Shown here in pieces: positions 11,815-23,430 of a stretch of 64,000 nt of DNA. Both the position numbers and the translations under genes were made by a program. This stretch comes from Dermatemys mawii (taxonomy: Eukaryota; Chordata; Testudines; Dermatemydidae), in assembly GCA_007922305.1 (NCBI GenBank), contig ML677387.1:517701-581700 (forward strand). Reading direction: 5' to 3'. Positions within the stretch are counted from its first letter, which is position 1. Each line of letters starts with the position of its first letter. The notes under the pieces were generated by a model, which did not search any database, was not told the DNA's origin, and worked only from the letters and a program-made list of their open reading frames with translations.

Positions 11815-11861
11815 CCCCTTACAGGTAAACAATAATTCTAGGCTACTTCACACTTATGACA
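11495..11861 (-). repeat. Inverted copy of LTR bases 1-367
   Basis: Reverse complement of 10180-10546 with equal length and three mismatches (near left-arm positions 10360, 10430 and 10480). It ends CTTATGACA, followed by the CCTGT target duplication. Confidence 0.9.
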
Positions 11862-11866
11862 CCTGT

Positions 11867-14800
11867 TCTTGGTCTGGGCAATCTCTGCCCCATCCACTTT
11901 TCCAGGGAGTTCAGCCAATTGTCTTTAAAGTTCTGGTTCTCTCCAAAGCACTTAAGCACATGCATGCATCCCACTGAGATCAATGAGACTTAAATACAGG
12001 CTTAACGTTAATCACGCGCTTAAGTTCTTTGCTGAACAGGAGTTGTCTAAATTAGTCCCTCCGCTGCTTAGCCGGGTACACGCACAGCAGAGCCCAAACC
12101 AGTCTGTGTTTAGAAAGAAATTCTGTTGACTGGAAGTGGATTGATCTTCCCGTGGGACTTTGTCTAGAAAACATTAACTGTGTGAAGGCTGAAAATAAGC
12201 CTCTGGTGGGACAAAATGGTGCGTAGGCCCATTGTGCCAGCCCCACTGCGCTGAGGTGGATCGCACCCACCATGAGCACAAGCCCATCTGGATCGGGAGC
12301 TGCTTGATACACTGCGGGTGATTTGTGTTCAAAACGAGTCATTTCTTTGGGCTGCAAAACCCGCTGTATTGGGCTCAGCTTCTTGGCTGGCCATGAGGGT
12401 ATGGCAGGATCTTCTAGCGCAAAGGATTCAACACTGACTAGTAGAGAGAGAGGGAAAGTGGCTGAGTTTCAGATGCTGCCGTAGGAGTTGGGAGCTGGTT
12501 TGTGGAGGTCAGCTTCCCTGCGGGTGGTGAGAGGTATCCCTTTGCAAAGCCTTGCTGTGGGATGGCTGACTGGTTATCTCAACTCAAAGGGGTCGAGACT
12601 GGACATTTAAAAGAGAAACTCCCTCAAGTATTTAATTTCTATTGAACATGAAGCAATCAAGAGACTTGGTGGTATGTAGCCAGGCAGGGCAAGCCAGGTC
12701 CTGTAATGCCTTCTGATGGTGCAATCTCAGGTGTTGGACAAGCCCCTGCGGGCACTATACAAGTGACTTGTTTTCGTCTTTCAGCCCTTGGCAAAGCAGG
12801 GCCCAGCAGGAGGCTGCAAGTGAGACCTGAAGGGAGAAGCGCTGGTGGAGCAATAGATCCCTGCCACACAGCACTCATCACCGCAGGCTGGAGTCACAGT
12901 CAAGGCCCCCACTTTTTTAATGGGAAGCTGGGCTTCAGGCTTCCTCTCCCCTTCACATTCCTCAGCAGCTGCGCCGGAGCTGGAGCTGAGATGGTTTGCA
13001 CTGTGCTGCCTGGGAAGCCAGTGTTGATGTAGGTGGGGGTCACATAGGAAGGGAGGCCTTTCAGGCTTGGGAGCTGCCCGCCCTGTGGATCTTCTAGGTA
13101 TGAATTATTGCCCATAATAAAGAGCCATCACTTTGTGACTCAGTTGATCCTCCCCAATTATGCTGAATGTTTTGGTTCTTCCAGCATTCCTTCTGCTGCG
13201 TCTCATCTCTTAATTGAGTTTCTGGCCTTCAGTCTGGAGCGGAGTTATAAACAAGCAACGTTTCCTTTCACGCTAGACAACAGTCCTCTTCCAGCCCTCA
13301 GTTAATTTTCCACATCGCTGGCAATTTGCATTCTGCCTTGACCCTTGCTGGGAAATACGGGGACTGGGCAGAGCGGATGAATCAAGGGGAAAGTTTCTTC
13401 TCTTGGGGCCGGGGGGCGGGAGGGGGGTGCAGAACACCAGCTGCCAGCCAGCCACTGGGTCTTTTTGGGACCTTGCCAGGACAGGCAGCTGCTGAGGAAG
13501 TCAGCAAATAGTTTGCAGGACAAGGAGCTGTAGCATTGCTGCCGTCCTTGCCCCTGCCCTCAGGGGAACTCGCAGCCTGGGCGGGAAGAGAAAGTCGGGC
13601 GTGCACAGGGGTGTCGGTTTGTAGGAGGGACCCCTGGGCGGGATGGGAAGGAGGGGGCAGGGACCTGCCTCTTTCTTTTTCTAGACCTCACCAGCCCTAA
13701 GATCTGCGTACTGGGAACATGACCATTTTTCCTTAGTGTCCTTAACCTTGGCGTGCTCTGGAATGATGGATCTGAGCCGTGCTCCGGAACTGGTTCTCCA
13801 GACCCAGCTCCCTCTGAGCAGCGTCATTACAGGGGGCGGAAGGATGGATTGCTCAGTCTTCACACCGGCTCTGGGCGCATGGGGTGGGGCCGTGAGCAGA
13901 AGGACCCTTGCTCTGGTGATGACCAAGTTGGCTTCTCTGCAGTGGTTCATATTATTTCACACTGAAACCATTTGCCGTTTTGTAGCATCTGGCACATCCC
14001 TGGAGATCCACAGTGCAGGCGTCGAGGCCTTTATGCCGCTAGCCTGGTGCTGTAAAATGCTGTAGTTGCATGTCCTGTCTGCTGGCCCTTCTTCTGAGCC
14101 CCAAAAGCCCTGCTTGCTTCACCTCCTCCCCTGGCATTAAACGGGAGGGCCCATCAGCTGGCAGCTTTCCCCCGGCCCCTAAGGCTCTGCCCAAGTGCTG
14201 AGATAAGGGCTGAGACGTGCCCATCTGCACTTGGTTAGAGAAGTGGCATCTATCACCGAGTCCTCATCACTCACGGGCTCAGTGATCGGAGCGTTGCCCC
14301 TGTGATAGCTCATGAATTTTCCTGTGCTCTGGCTGTGTCACAGGTGTGAAGAGCAGAGGCCCTCATTCTTGTAGGGGAATGGAGAGCATTTGACTCCCAT
14401 GTCTAGGGAGCGGGGCAGAGAGAGATCATCTGGCATGATAAAAGACTGTCTAGTTAAAACCAGTGAAGAAAAACTGTCCAGGTAACTCTGGAGGGAAGGA
14501 AAGAGCCAGCGGAGACAGAATCACACCAGGCAGGAGATTCTGACTAACACAGAAGCACATGCTGGTCTGGTACCCCCGGGCATCTGAACTGAGCACTGCA
14601 GTCAGCTGTGCATTTCCACAGAGCAGCACTGCTGATGCATTTAGTGCCATTGGAAGTCTGTAGATGTGCAGTGTTTCAATTCACTGGTGATTTGATGACC
14701 TTGGAAAAACTGCCATAAAGCAGCTGAGCGAGGCACCTGGACGAGAAGTCCTGGCGCTTGGAGCACCGTTCAGAGTGTTCTAAACTCGCTCCATGCTTAA

Positions 14801-17743
14801 CCCTTCGCATAGCAGTGAATCAGTAACTCCAAACTGGCTGGCATTTTGTGAATGGCTGAAATTCGTCCTACATTGCATTGTGCCAACGCCAAGCAAAGTG
14901 GTGGGTGGGAAACTGAGGTTCTAATTCACAGCAAAGGCCCCTAAGCATGTGCTGGAAGAATTGGTGGGTGTTTAAGGGCTGTAATCTCCCTTTCCATGGA
15001 CAGATCCTCCACAGGGTCAGGTCTGGGCTGGGAGGGAGTCACTGGAGGCTGAAATACTTGGGGGCAAGTTTCTTTTCTTTTTTTAAAGGTGAGCTTTCCA
15101 AAGCAGCCCATCCCACTTGTCTGTGTCCCGTGACATCCCAGCCGGCAGAGCAGAAATAACATTTGATAAATGCTGCGGCTCACGGTCTGTTCTGTGGGTT
15201 TGTTTTAGTGCTGGCGGAGGGGCTGTCTGTGTGTGAGGGAGGAGAGACACTCCTGCAAAGAGGCAGCCCCCCCCACCTCCAGTTTGAATGGTGGGGCACT
15301 TGCACTGGGGAGTTGGAAGAGAGAGCCCCACAGGGCACTGAGGAGATAGAGACCAGTAAGCAGGGGAGCCCTGGCTCCTTCCAGTTAGCAGGAGTTTAAG
15401 TCCTTTATAAGAGCTGGGGAGCAGTACACTCCTGAAGGCTGGCAGACCCAGAGCAATGGGCATGTGGAGCCAGTAGCAGTGTGACACCCAAGTGGCTCTT
15501 TTGGCGATGAAGGATTTGAGGGATGAGTGAATTTGAGAGGGCAGCATCAGCAAGAACAAGGGCTGCAAACGCTCTGAGCTGGAGGGAAGGTGTAAATAGC
15601 AGGGGAAAGCCAGCTCTGTGAATGAACAGAAATGCTCCTTGCGAGAAGCCCCCGCGAGGTCTGTTAGCCCGATGCCCTGTGTGCTCTGCTTTTGGCCCTT
15701 TGCATGGATTTTTGATCAGTTTGCAAGTAGCTTGGCCTGGGGTATGGACATTATGTGCAGTGTTCTCATTAGTCAGCTTTTCTCTTTCCTAGCTCCTGGG
15801 ACAATAAAAATGCCCCAATAAACCCAACCAGTGGAATGCTACATCCACAGCAGGGAGCAAATAACGAGCATTGACGAGGCTCCTTCCTGTTGCCTGCAGA
15901 TGGAAATGCAGTTCAGGTGCTCATTACTCGGTCAGGGAGGGACGTGGACTGTGCTGTCTGAGAGAGTAAGACAGCAATCCCATTGCTGCATCGCTAAGGA
16001 GACAGTGTGTGTTGAAGAGAGGCGACCTGTCCTTAAAGGAGTGCTGGATCCTTTCCAAAGACTCCATCTCGCGTCCTTTTCTAACCCAAACTCAAGATGC
16101 TCTCTTTCAAAGGACCACCGCTTTTTGTCTTGCATTGGCTGCTTCTAACCCATTCCCTGCGCCATGCCAAATCCTCCTGAGAGGGGCATGCATGCTAAAG
16201 CCAAACCCCAGACCAAGCTGGTGATGGAGTTTAGAAACCATCGCCACCTGATTCAGGGTTTCTGGTACTTCTGCTACATTTGGGAACTGGGAATCTGAGT
16301 CTCTCACAGGCAGCTGCAGTGGTATGTACCTTCCTAAGACCAGTTGTATGGAGAGACAGTCATTAGATCAAGTGGAAGAAATATCCCTGGGTCACCAGCA
16401 AGTGGATTTAATCTCTCTCCCTGTTTTGTAATGCGCCAATCACCATAGATTGCGACCCCGTAATATTGCCTCATTATTTTTTTCACTGAGCTCCATTTGA
16501 GAAAGCAAGAGGCTTGCTAACCTGTTCCTTCTTGATTAGCCCTAGACGTCCAGCTCTGGCTGGAATGTACATCTTGAAAAGTCTGCTGTCTCTGGGCTGG
16601 GTCACCATTGCTGTCAGAGCTCTTGCATGTGTTACAAAGCAGACGCACATGTCGGTTTCAGAGAATCCGCAGCAAAGGGATTCCAGAGGCAAAGCCACAG
16701 CCCCTAGATCCAACCGGCCAGGGGAGCCTGCTTCACAAGAAGACCCACCCAATGCCTGGAAAATTAGTCTTGTTCCAAGAGCCTTCTCAAGGGAAAGTGG
16801 AACCTCTTCTGAACAAGCCGAGTGCCACAAGAATGTTGTCTCTGTTAGGAGAGCGGAATCTGTTACATCCCTGCATTTTATGTGCAGGACGTGCCAGAGA
16901 CCACGGGCACCATTCAGGGGCTTGGGCCTGTCTCCTAACCATGCATTCAGAGCAACGATCTGGCTTTTCCAAGTAGCGCAGAGCTGCCTTGAGGGGCCTG
17001 CGCAGAGCTTGCCAGGGTCCTGAGGGCCAGGTGTAATCTGCAGATAGCGGCACTTCTCGGCATGAATGTGCATGGCCTGAGTAGCTGTAACAAGGAGAAG
17101 ATAGTTGTCACATCATTTCATTAGCATGGAGGTTCGGGAAAGGCCAAGGCACAGATGGCAAGGGCCATTTGCAGGAGCAGCTGTTAGTCCCTGGGGGTCG
17201 CTCCTTCAGAGTGGAGATACAGAAAACTGCTGCACTGTAGACCCTTTGGGGCCCGCTTTGTACACCTGCCTGCTGTTCCCTCAAAGGAGCCCAACACTAA
17301 CAGTGCCCTGGGCTTCACCACATGGAGTAGAAGTCTACCTGGCATAATAGGCTGGGTGTGAACCCGGGATGCGGGTGTGAGTACAAACAATATATTTACG
17401 GGGTTTCTCCATGGGTTCTGCGGCAGTCCTTTGTGTTGTGGGAGAAGGAGTTAAATTGAAAAGAGATCTTGGGTGCCCACAGCTGCTTATTCCAACTGCT
17501 TACTGAGAGAGCCCATAGCATGGTCAGAAAGATGATCTCCGGCAATGTGTGTGCAAGAAAGGCACTAACTGTGGACCTGCACCATCATGTGCCTGTTTCC
17601 TAAGAGACAGCCAGGAAGCTGAAAATGGATTCTGCTCAGTGCAGGAAAGACCTCTCCCAGTGCAGATCGGTCACTGGTAAAATGTTATCCTTAGAGGCAA
17701 TATTCCTACCTACCCCTGCTCCATGCCAGACCCAGGCCATGCT
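11867..17743. other. Intergenic, no gene or clear repeat seen
   Basis: Nearly 6 kb of mixed-composition DNA. Open frames of 160-196 codons at 15083-15568 and 16483-17073 overlap other open frames on the opposite strand and have no domain or splice context. I treat them as chance. Confidence 0.4.
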
Positions 17744-17989
17744 TTGCAGAGTTGATCCAGCTCTCAGCTTTGGGGGCCTATCCATACAAATCTAGATTAC
17801 TTGACTTTGATGTAATGCCAGAGTGGGCAAAGAAGGCCAGAATTAAGATGATTTATTCGGACCTCCTGTATACTGCACAGGCCAGAAAAATTCAGAACAC
17901 AGGCCATAGACTAGATACTGCTGTAGCACCTTTATCTGTCTCATTATAACACTCTCTTCTTCCCTGGAATAGTCTGGATTCTGGGCAAT

Positions 17990-18087
17990 AAGAACTATTT
18001 GGGGGAAGTTCCATCGCCTGTGCTATACAGGTCAGGCTAGATGATCACAATGATGCCATCTTACCTTGGAATCTATGAATCTATAGA
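17990..18087 (+). mobile_element. CR1 LINE 3' end fragment
   Basis: CTGTGCTATACAGGTCAGG, TAGATGATCACAATG and the terminal GAATCTATGAATCTATAG match the 3' end of a CR1 subfamily with short terminal repeats. The adjoining 17744-17990 may be more of the same copy but is too diverged to call. Confidence 0.7.
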
Positions 18088-18254
18088 TCTGGGCTTGCTT
18101 GCAAACTTTCCTGTCTCCTGTTCTCTTTCCTGTTCCTACTTCCCCTTCAGAAATCTGGCATTTGAATGGTACTCTTTGACAGTTACTAAGATTAAAGCCT
18201 TTTCCTCTTCCATCTTCTTAGTTCAACTAGGGCAAGGGTAGGCAAACTACAGCG

Positions 18255-18624
18255 TTTAGTTTACAGAAGAGAAGAATGAGGGGGAATTTGATAGCTGCTT
18301 TCAACTACCTGAAAGGAGGTTCCAAAGCGGATGGATCTAGACTGTTCTCAGTGGTACCAGATGACAGAACAAGGAGTAATGGTCTCAAGTTGCAGTGGCA
18401 GAGGTTTAGGTTGGATCAAAGGAAAAAAAAATTAATAGGAGGGTGGTGAAGCACTGGAATGGGTTCCCTAGGGAGGTGGTGGAATCTCCTTCCTTAGAGC
18501 TTTTTAAGGTCAGGCTAGACAAAGCCCTGGCTGGGATGATTTAGTTGGGGACTGGTCCTGCTTTGAGCAATGGGTTGGACTAGATACCTCCTGAGGTCCC
18601 TTCCAACCCTGATATTCTATGATG
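18255..18624 (+). mobile_element. CR1 LINE 3' fragment
   Basis: Reads through typical CR1 3' sequence: AACTACCTGAAAGGAGGTTC, GAACAAGGAGTAATGGTCTC, GAAGCACTGGAATGGGTTCC, and finally GGTTGGACTAGATACCTCCT, ending TGATATTCTATGAT. It is 5'-truncated, as usual for LINE insertions. Confidence 0.9.
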
Positions 18625-18705
18625 TTGCTTTCGTAGTTCATTATCTCAACTGAGCTCTTTGGTTATTATAATGTGGCAGTGAGGTTAAGTTACTAGGAGT
18701 TACAG

Positions 18706-18833
18706 TATCAGAGGGGTAGCCATGTTAGTCTGGATCTGCAAAAGCGACAAAGAGTCTTGTAGCGCCTTATAGACTAACAGATCTTAGGGATCATGAGCTT
18801 TCGTGGGCTAAGACCTACTTCATCGGATGAATG
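18706..18833 (-). mobile_element. Penelope-like retroelement tail, antisense, with hammerhead-type motif
   Basis: Reverse complement of the same family as at 6482. On the minus strand it reads CCGATGA, a near-complete stem, then CCCAC and intact GAAA (18799-18802 on the + strand as TTTC). The tail CAGATCCAGACTAACATGGC follows. The catalytic-core CTGATGA carries one change (T to C). Confidence 0.65.
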
Positions 18834-18996
18834 TTGTGGAAATCTCCAGAGACAGGTATAAATATGCAGGCAAGAAAGCAGGTAAATTCAATCGGAGGGT
18901 GGATGAGTGGTGGTGGTGAGGACCACTTAGGAGTTACAGTGTAGGTTATCAATAAGTAATTGCTCCAGAAGGATGATGGGAAGTGAATATCTCATC

Positions 18997-19113
18997 TAGG
19001 GTAACCAGATGTTCCTATTATATAGTCCTGATATCTGGAGCATTTTTTTCTATAGGCGCCTATAACCCCCATCCCCCGTTCCAATTTTTCACACTTGCTG
19101 TCTGGTCACCCTA
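18997..19113 (-). mobile_element. TAGGGTGACC miniature transposon, copy C
   Basis: TAGGGTAACCAGATG at the left and TCTGGTCACCCTA at the right, in reverse orientation relative to copies A and B. It is 117 bp with TA ends. Confidence 0.8.
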
Positions 19114-19620
19114 ATCTCATCTGACTTCCACTTTGCTGCTGTCTAGGAAGTGATAACACCTCTGGGCAAATCTTTCTTCTAAAATTCTTTGGAAAGCCTA
19201 CCACAGCATCTCGTGTCTGATATTCATAATTTCACTAACCAAAACAAGTTATGAACTATAATGTTATAACCAAACACACATGTGATGCCTTCACACAGCC
19301 ATCATCAAGAGTGGGTAAACATACAAAGACCAAATGTTCTCTGTAGTCATTGTCATTTAGCAAGTATGAAAATAGCTTTGATTTGGAGAGGATTGAATCT
19401 TGGTTTCTGGAAGCTGCTAACGATTTCAACATGTAATGAGGTGTGTGTTTAAATGGGAGTTTAGCTCAGCCAGAACAGACATTAGACAAAGGCTTAGTTC
19501 AGGGTAGAAGTCATTGGGAAACTGGGATGAATTCTAGAGCCATTGGGAGGCGTAAGGGGTCATTGGTCATTGGTTTAGACAGGGTGTCTGATGTGACACT
19601 GCACGTGTAGGAACAGGTTT
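19114..19620. other. Intergenic, no gene seen
   Basis: Unique-looking sequence with no supported feature. Confidence 0.4.
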
Positions 19621-19672
19621 ACAGTTGTTGGGAGGGCATCACCCACTGGCTGATTCATTCAGTGCTGGCGGC
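19621..19672 (+). repeat. Left arm of 52-bp inverted repeat
   Basis: Contains GGGAGGGCATCACCCACTGG and GATTCATTCAGTGCTGG. The reverse complement lies at 20295-20346 with two mismatches. No similarity continues beyond the arms, and the roughly 620-bp spacer shows no transposase. Confidence 0.85.
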
Positions 19673-20294
19673 ACTGGACCAGGGCTGCATTTGTTTTCTA
19701 AATAAAAAGTTGTTGTATGTTAGATTTCTGGGCAATTAGTTCTGCATCAAAGGGAGCTTTGGGCCAGCATGTAGAGTCAGTGATGGGACTGGATGATTGC
19801 ATGAACTACTGAATTCAAGCTCTGTCATGAGAACACTGAAGCCTCCCCTAGAACGGCAGCAGAAGGATCTCAGGATAAACCCAAAGCTGCTTCAGCACAG
19901 GACAGTCCAAAGCTCCTCTGCCTGGTGACTGATGGGGTTTAATGAATCAGCACAATCCACAGGGGACTGGCTGTAACAGTTTTTCAATCCTCCAATAGTG
20001 GAGGAAAGATGCTCTAGACAGGTGGGGTAAGGGGGATGAGCTGGGATCAGTGGTGAGATTTCTGTGTGTTCTTGGTATATGGGTGACTGGAAGGGACCTC
20101 TTAGAAAAGGCTAAAGATCTAATCATTGGGTAGCATAATGCAACAGCCTCTCCCTGGTGGCAAGCAGCCTCAGGGACCCAGATTTTCCCTTGGAAGCCCT
20201 AGAGATGCTAGATTTTTCTCAAGTACTCAGCATTCAGTATGCACCCACTGGGCCACGCTCCTTGAAAGTTACCCTGCCCCAGGCTAGCGCTAGC

Positions 20295-20346
20295 GCCACC
20301 AGCACTGAATGAATCAGCCAGTGGGTGATGCCCTCCCAACATCTGT
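20295..20346 (-). repeat. Right arm of 52-bp inverted repeat
   Basis: Reverse complement of 19621-19672 (50 of 52 positions). It is preceded by a small GCTAGCGCTAGCGCC palindrome-like stretch. Confidence 0.85.
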
Positions 20347-20599
20347 AGCAAATAATTCAGACTCATCCCCAGCCACCCGGAAAGCCATTCCCTTCCATCA
20401 GCTTCTCCGGCACTGCGGGGCTGCAGTGTGCGGCTCTCTTGCTGATCTGGCTTATTTTGCTCACATGGTCTTTGAACAAACTGCTGTTGAGAGAATTCTG
20501 TGGGCCTGATCGCACCTTCCAAAGACAACCTCCTTCCTGGTGCAGTTGGAATGGGCTCCCACCCTTCCAAGCACCACTGAGCTTTCAGCTTTGATGGGA

Positions 20600-20672
20600 C
20601 TCCTGCATTCTGCCAGGGAGTTAGACAAGATGATCCTTGCGGTCCCTCCTCTTATGGTGCTAACTGCATGAC
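20600..20672 (+). mobile_element. Possible CR1-like 3' end
   Basis: GTTAGACAAGATGATCCTTG followed by GGTCCCTCC resembles diverged CR1 3' ends. It is short and uncertain. Confidence 0.3.
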
Positions 20673-20809
20673 TGTTAGATCCAACTGCAGGTTTAACAGC
20701 TGTGTTCCCTGCTTCAGAGGTCTGGAGGAGACAGGCCCTGCCAAGGCTTCCCCATGGGTCTTAGTTTAAAGAGCCGACACGCTGCAGTTCCAGCGAGGCT
20801 GAGATGGCA

Positions 20810-21115
20810 TGTTTAAAGTTTCTTGTTAAATGAACTTAATAAAATGTTAATATCAAGCTAAATGTTTATATGAGTCTTTCCCCCTCTATTAATACCTGCC
20901 AGAGATTGCAAATGTAATTACTGATGATCCTTATTTAATTATTAAATGCCCTGCTGCCCCTTTGCATTAGTGCAACCCCTAACCACCTGGCCCAGAGTGT
21001 TTACAAGTTCTTTGCTATTTCATATCTTTTCCTCTCACTCATCCTAAATGTTTATTTAATAATCCTGAAAGACCTTTTAAGCTTCCTAGGTTTAATGTTT
21101 GCTAAACACCCTGTC
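20810..21115. other. AT-rich repeat-free stretch, candidate conserved non-coding DNA
   Basis: Rich in ATTAAT/TTTAAT-type homeodomain-like words, with no repeat signature and no frame. The call is by composition only; conservation was not tested. Confidence 0.2.
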
Positions 21116-21381
21116 ACTTCCATTTCTAGTGAGAATTCCTGGGCTGCTGCAGAATAGCCGAGGCTTCATGTTCTGTCTGAAAGCCCTTCAGTGTGAGATG
21201 GGAACGTCGCCTGGTGCAGAGCAGTTAGCTCCATCCACGTGGCCCAGGGAGCCCCCAGGTCAGTCATGAGGGACAAAATGAATGAGAAGCTTAAAGATGC
21301 CCCATCAGCCCTGGATTAACAGCTCCAAGACACTTGGTTTAAATTCTGCATGCCAGTGTAACCCTTCTGCCCATCAGAGTT

Positions 21382-22788
21382 GGCAGCAACAAGGGCCGGG
21401 TTCAGTATCCAGGGGTTCCATTCCAATAGCACAATACAAAAACCGGCTCGAGCCCCCACCCAGTGACCTGGGACAACCATATACCACCCCTCTGGGCGTC
21501 TGTAAGAGACAATACTTCCCCTCTCGCAAGCACAGAGTCTGAGTGTACCAAAGCCTTTTAATAACAGGGAGAAACTATGTGGCATTATATTGGGGAAACA
21601 CCACAAACAAGGTTAATAAACCAGACCATGAACCAGAAGCCCCCCTCCCAGCAAATAGGCCGTGGCCTTCCCTTTGGCTCTTGAGTTCCACCACCCCAAA
21701 AAGTCACTCAATAGTCCCAAAAGTCCAACAGCCCAAGAGTCTCTGTCCTTGGTCCGTGCAGAGTTCAAAAGTCAATTGGCAGAGTCTTACCTCCAGCCTG
21801 GGTGGAGATGGAGGGTAGGGCACGGGGCACCTTACGTGGTCCGAGGCCGACTGCGCCGCCTCTCCGTGAGGTTCCACTGCAGCTCTCACCGCAATCGGCT
21901 CTGCTCCGCTCCACTGGCTGTCCTACGAACCGCTCTGCCCGTTGATCCGCTAGCTGCTCTGCTAGCCGACACACAGACAGCTCTGCTGCGCTGGTCACTC
22001 TGCCCGCAGCACCCACGCCTCTGCTAGGTGACAGACAGACAGCTCTGCCGCGCCGGTCACTCTGCCCGCAGCACCAACGCCTCCGCTAGTCGACAGACAG
22101 CTCTGCTGCACCAGTCACTCCGCTAGCCGTCCTGCTAGCTGACACACAGACTGCTCTGCTGCACCAGCCACTCTGCACTTTTTCCAGGTCCCCCCTACTT
22201 AAGACAGTGCTCAGTGATTTCTTTAGCTCTTAGGTGATTTCAGCTCTTAAGTGATTTCAGCTCACAGTAGGGGAGCCTTAGTGCAGGTGCATCAGTGAGC
22301 CCAAAGCAATTGTCAGCTCAGCAGCCTGGAACCAGGCTCCTAATGGAAGCAAAATTCAATTCTGACATCCCACAGTGGAGAGAGGCAGGGTGCAATAGAC
22401 CTGGGAGGCCCTCAGACAGAGCCCTCACCAAAAGGTATAGGTCTGTCCATCACCTCTCTCAATCTCACAGTGTTCTGAAAACGCATGGCCCTTGCCCAGT
22501 GAGTGCTACCTAGATGATGGCGAGTCTCTCCATCATAACACGGGCCAAGTACATGTCCATAGTCCTTCATTCACATAATCACAGTAACATCACTTTATCA
22601 TTCCTGCCCCAATAACATAGAAACTGGGGCTCCCTCATCAGCCGAAGTGGCCATGTGGGCTGCTGTGGGCTCAGGCTAGGCGCAGTGGGTGTGTCTATGC
22701 AAATTGTTAGCCCCAGACTTATTTTGCAAGGCTCACTGCAATTCCCATAGTTCGCCACCAGATGTCAGAATATATCTCATTCCTGACA
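21382..22788 (-). mobile_element. Antisense LTR retroelement block (LTR and leader-like)
   Basis: Read on the minus strand, it starts TGTCAGGAATGAGATATATT, which I recognise as the start of a turtle-type endogenous retroelement LTR. It continues through tandem CT-rich units into sequence with GTAAG donor-like sites near 21790. No protein-coding remnant was found. The left boundary is approximate and I could not find a matching target duplication. Confidence 0.45.
21970..22178. repeat. Tandem repeat, about 62-bp units
   Basis: Four units start at 21970, 22032, 22094 and 22143. Each has an ACAGACAGCTCTGCTGC-like head, and the first two share TCACTCTGCCCGCAGCACC. The third unit is shortened to 49 bp and the fourth is partial. 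Confidence 0.85.
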
Positions 22789-23430
22789 CTGCTTACACCA
22801 GGTTTAGCTGGGAGCTTGTGTGTGTGTGATTGGTTGATCCCGTCACCCTAGTGCATGCTCCAGGGTCCTCAGAAAGGAGTGCACTGCTCCTGGTGTCCTT
22901 GGCAAACTGGCGTTTGGCTCCCCTTCCCTATCTGGCCACCCCCCTTTTTCCCCCAGCCCACCTGTGCCACGATTTCACCCTCATTTCTGCCCTGGGCCCA
23001 GACAGGTGAGAGGCCCCTATAAGGTGGCTATAGCAGTGCCTGTGGGTCAGCTGTCACTAGGGATTCAGAGGTAAGTGTGGGAGCGCAGGGTCCCTGCTGC
23101 GGGTGGCTGGGGTGTGATGGTGACCCACTTTGAAGGGATGACCTGCAGGCTGGCTGGCTGGTGCAGCTGGGGGCTGGCCTGGGGGTAAGCTGCAATGCTG
23201 TTCCCTTCTCAGGCTGCAAAGAGCCCACTGCCCATTCAGACAGCTGATGGGGCATTTGGGGCCAGTGGTGCAGCCGGGAGCCCTGACTGATGACGAGGAG
23301 TCAGCTTAGTGCTCAGTGTGCAATCAGCACCACGTCCCCTTCGAATGAACACAGGGCTCTCTAGGGAGGGGAGGCAGGAGGAGTGAGAGGCACTGGCCAG
23401 GCTGCGTGGAGGACCCAGGACCGTGGCAGC
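22789..23430. other. Intergenic, no gene seen
   Basis: GC-richer sequence with no supported feature. Confidence 0.4.

Larger units (their letters stand above)
10180..11861 (+). mobile_element. Endogenous LTR element with inverted second LTR end
   Basis: The unit is 1,682 bp, begins TGTCATAAGTGTGAAG and ends with the exact reverse complement of that sequence. It holds a full forward LTR (10180-10962), a primer-binding-like site, a leader with a splice-donor-like AAG|GTAAG (11035/11036) and an ATG at 11479. At 11495 it switches to an inverted copy of LTR bases 1-367. The two 367-bp arms differ at only three positions by eye (99.2% identical), so the element is young. Normal LTR elements have direct terminal repeats; here both outer ends are the same LTR end. 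No pol or env is present. Confidence 0.85.

Noticed and set aside
16483..17073. 196-codon minus frame overlapping 169- and 122-codon plus frames
   Set aside because: Several frames are open at once on both strands with no domain or splice sites; this is chance from low stop density.
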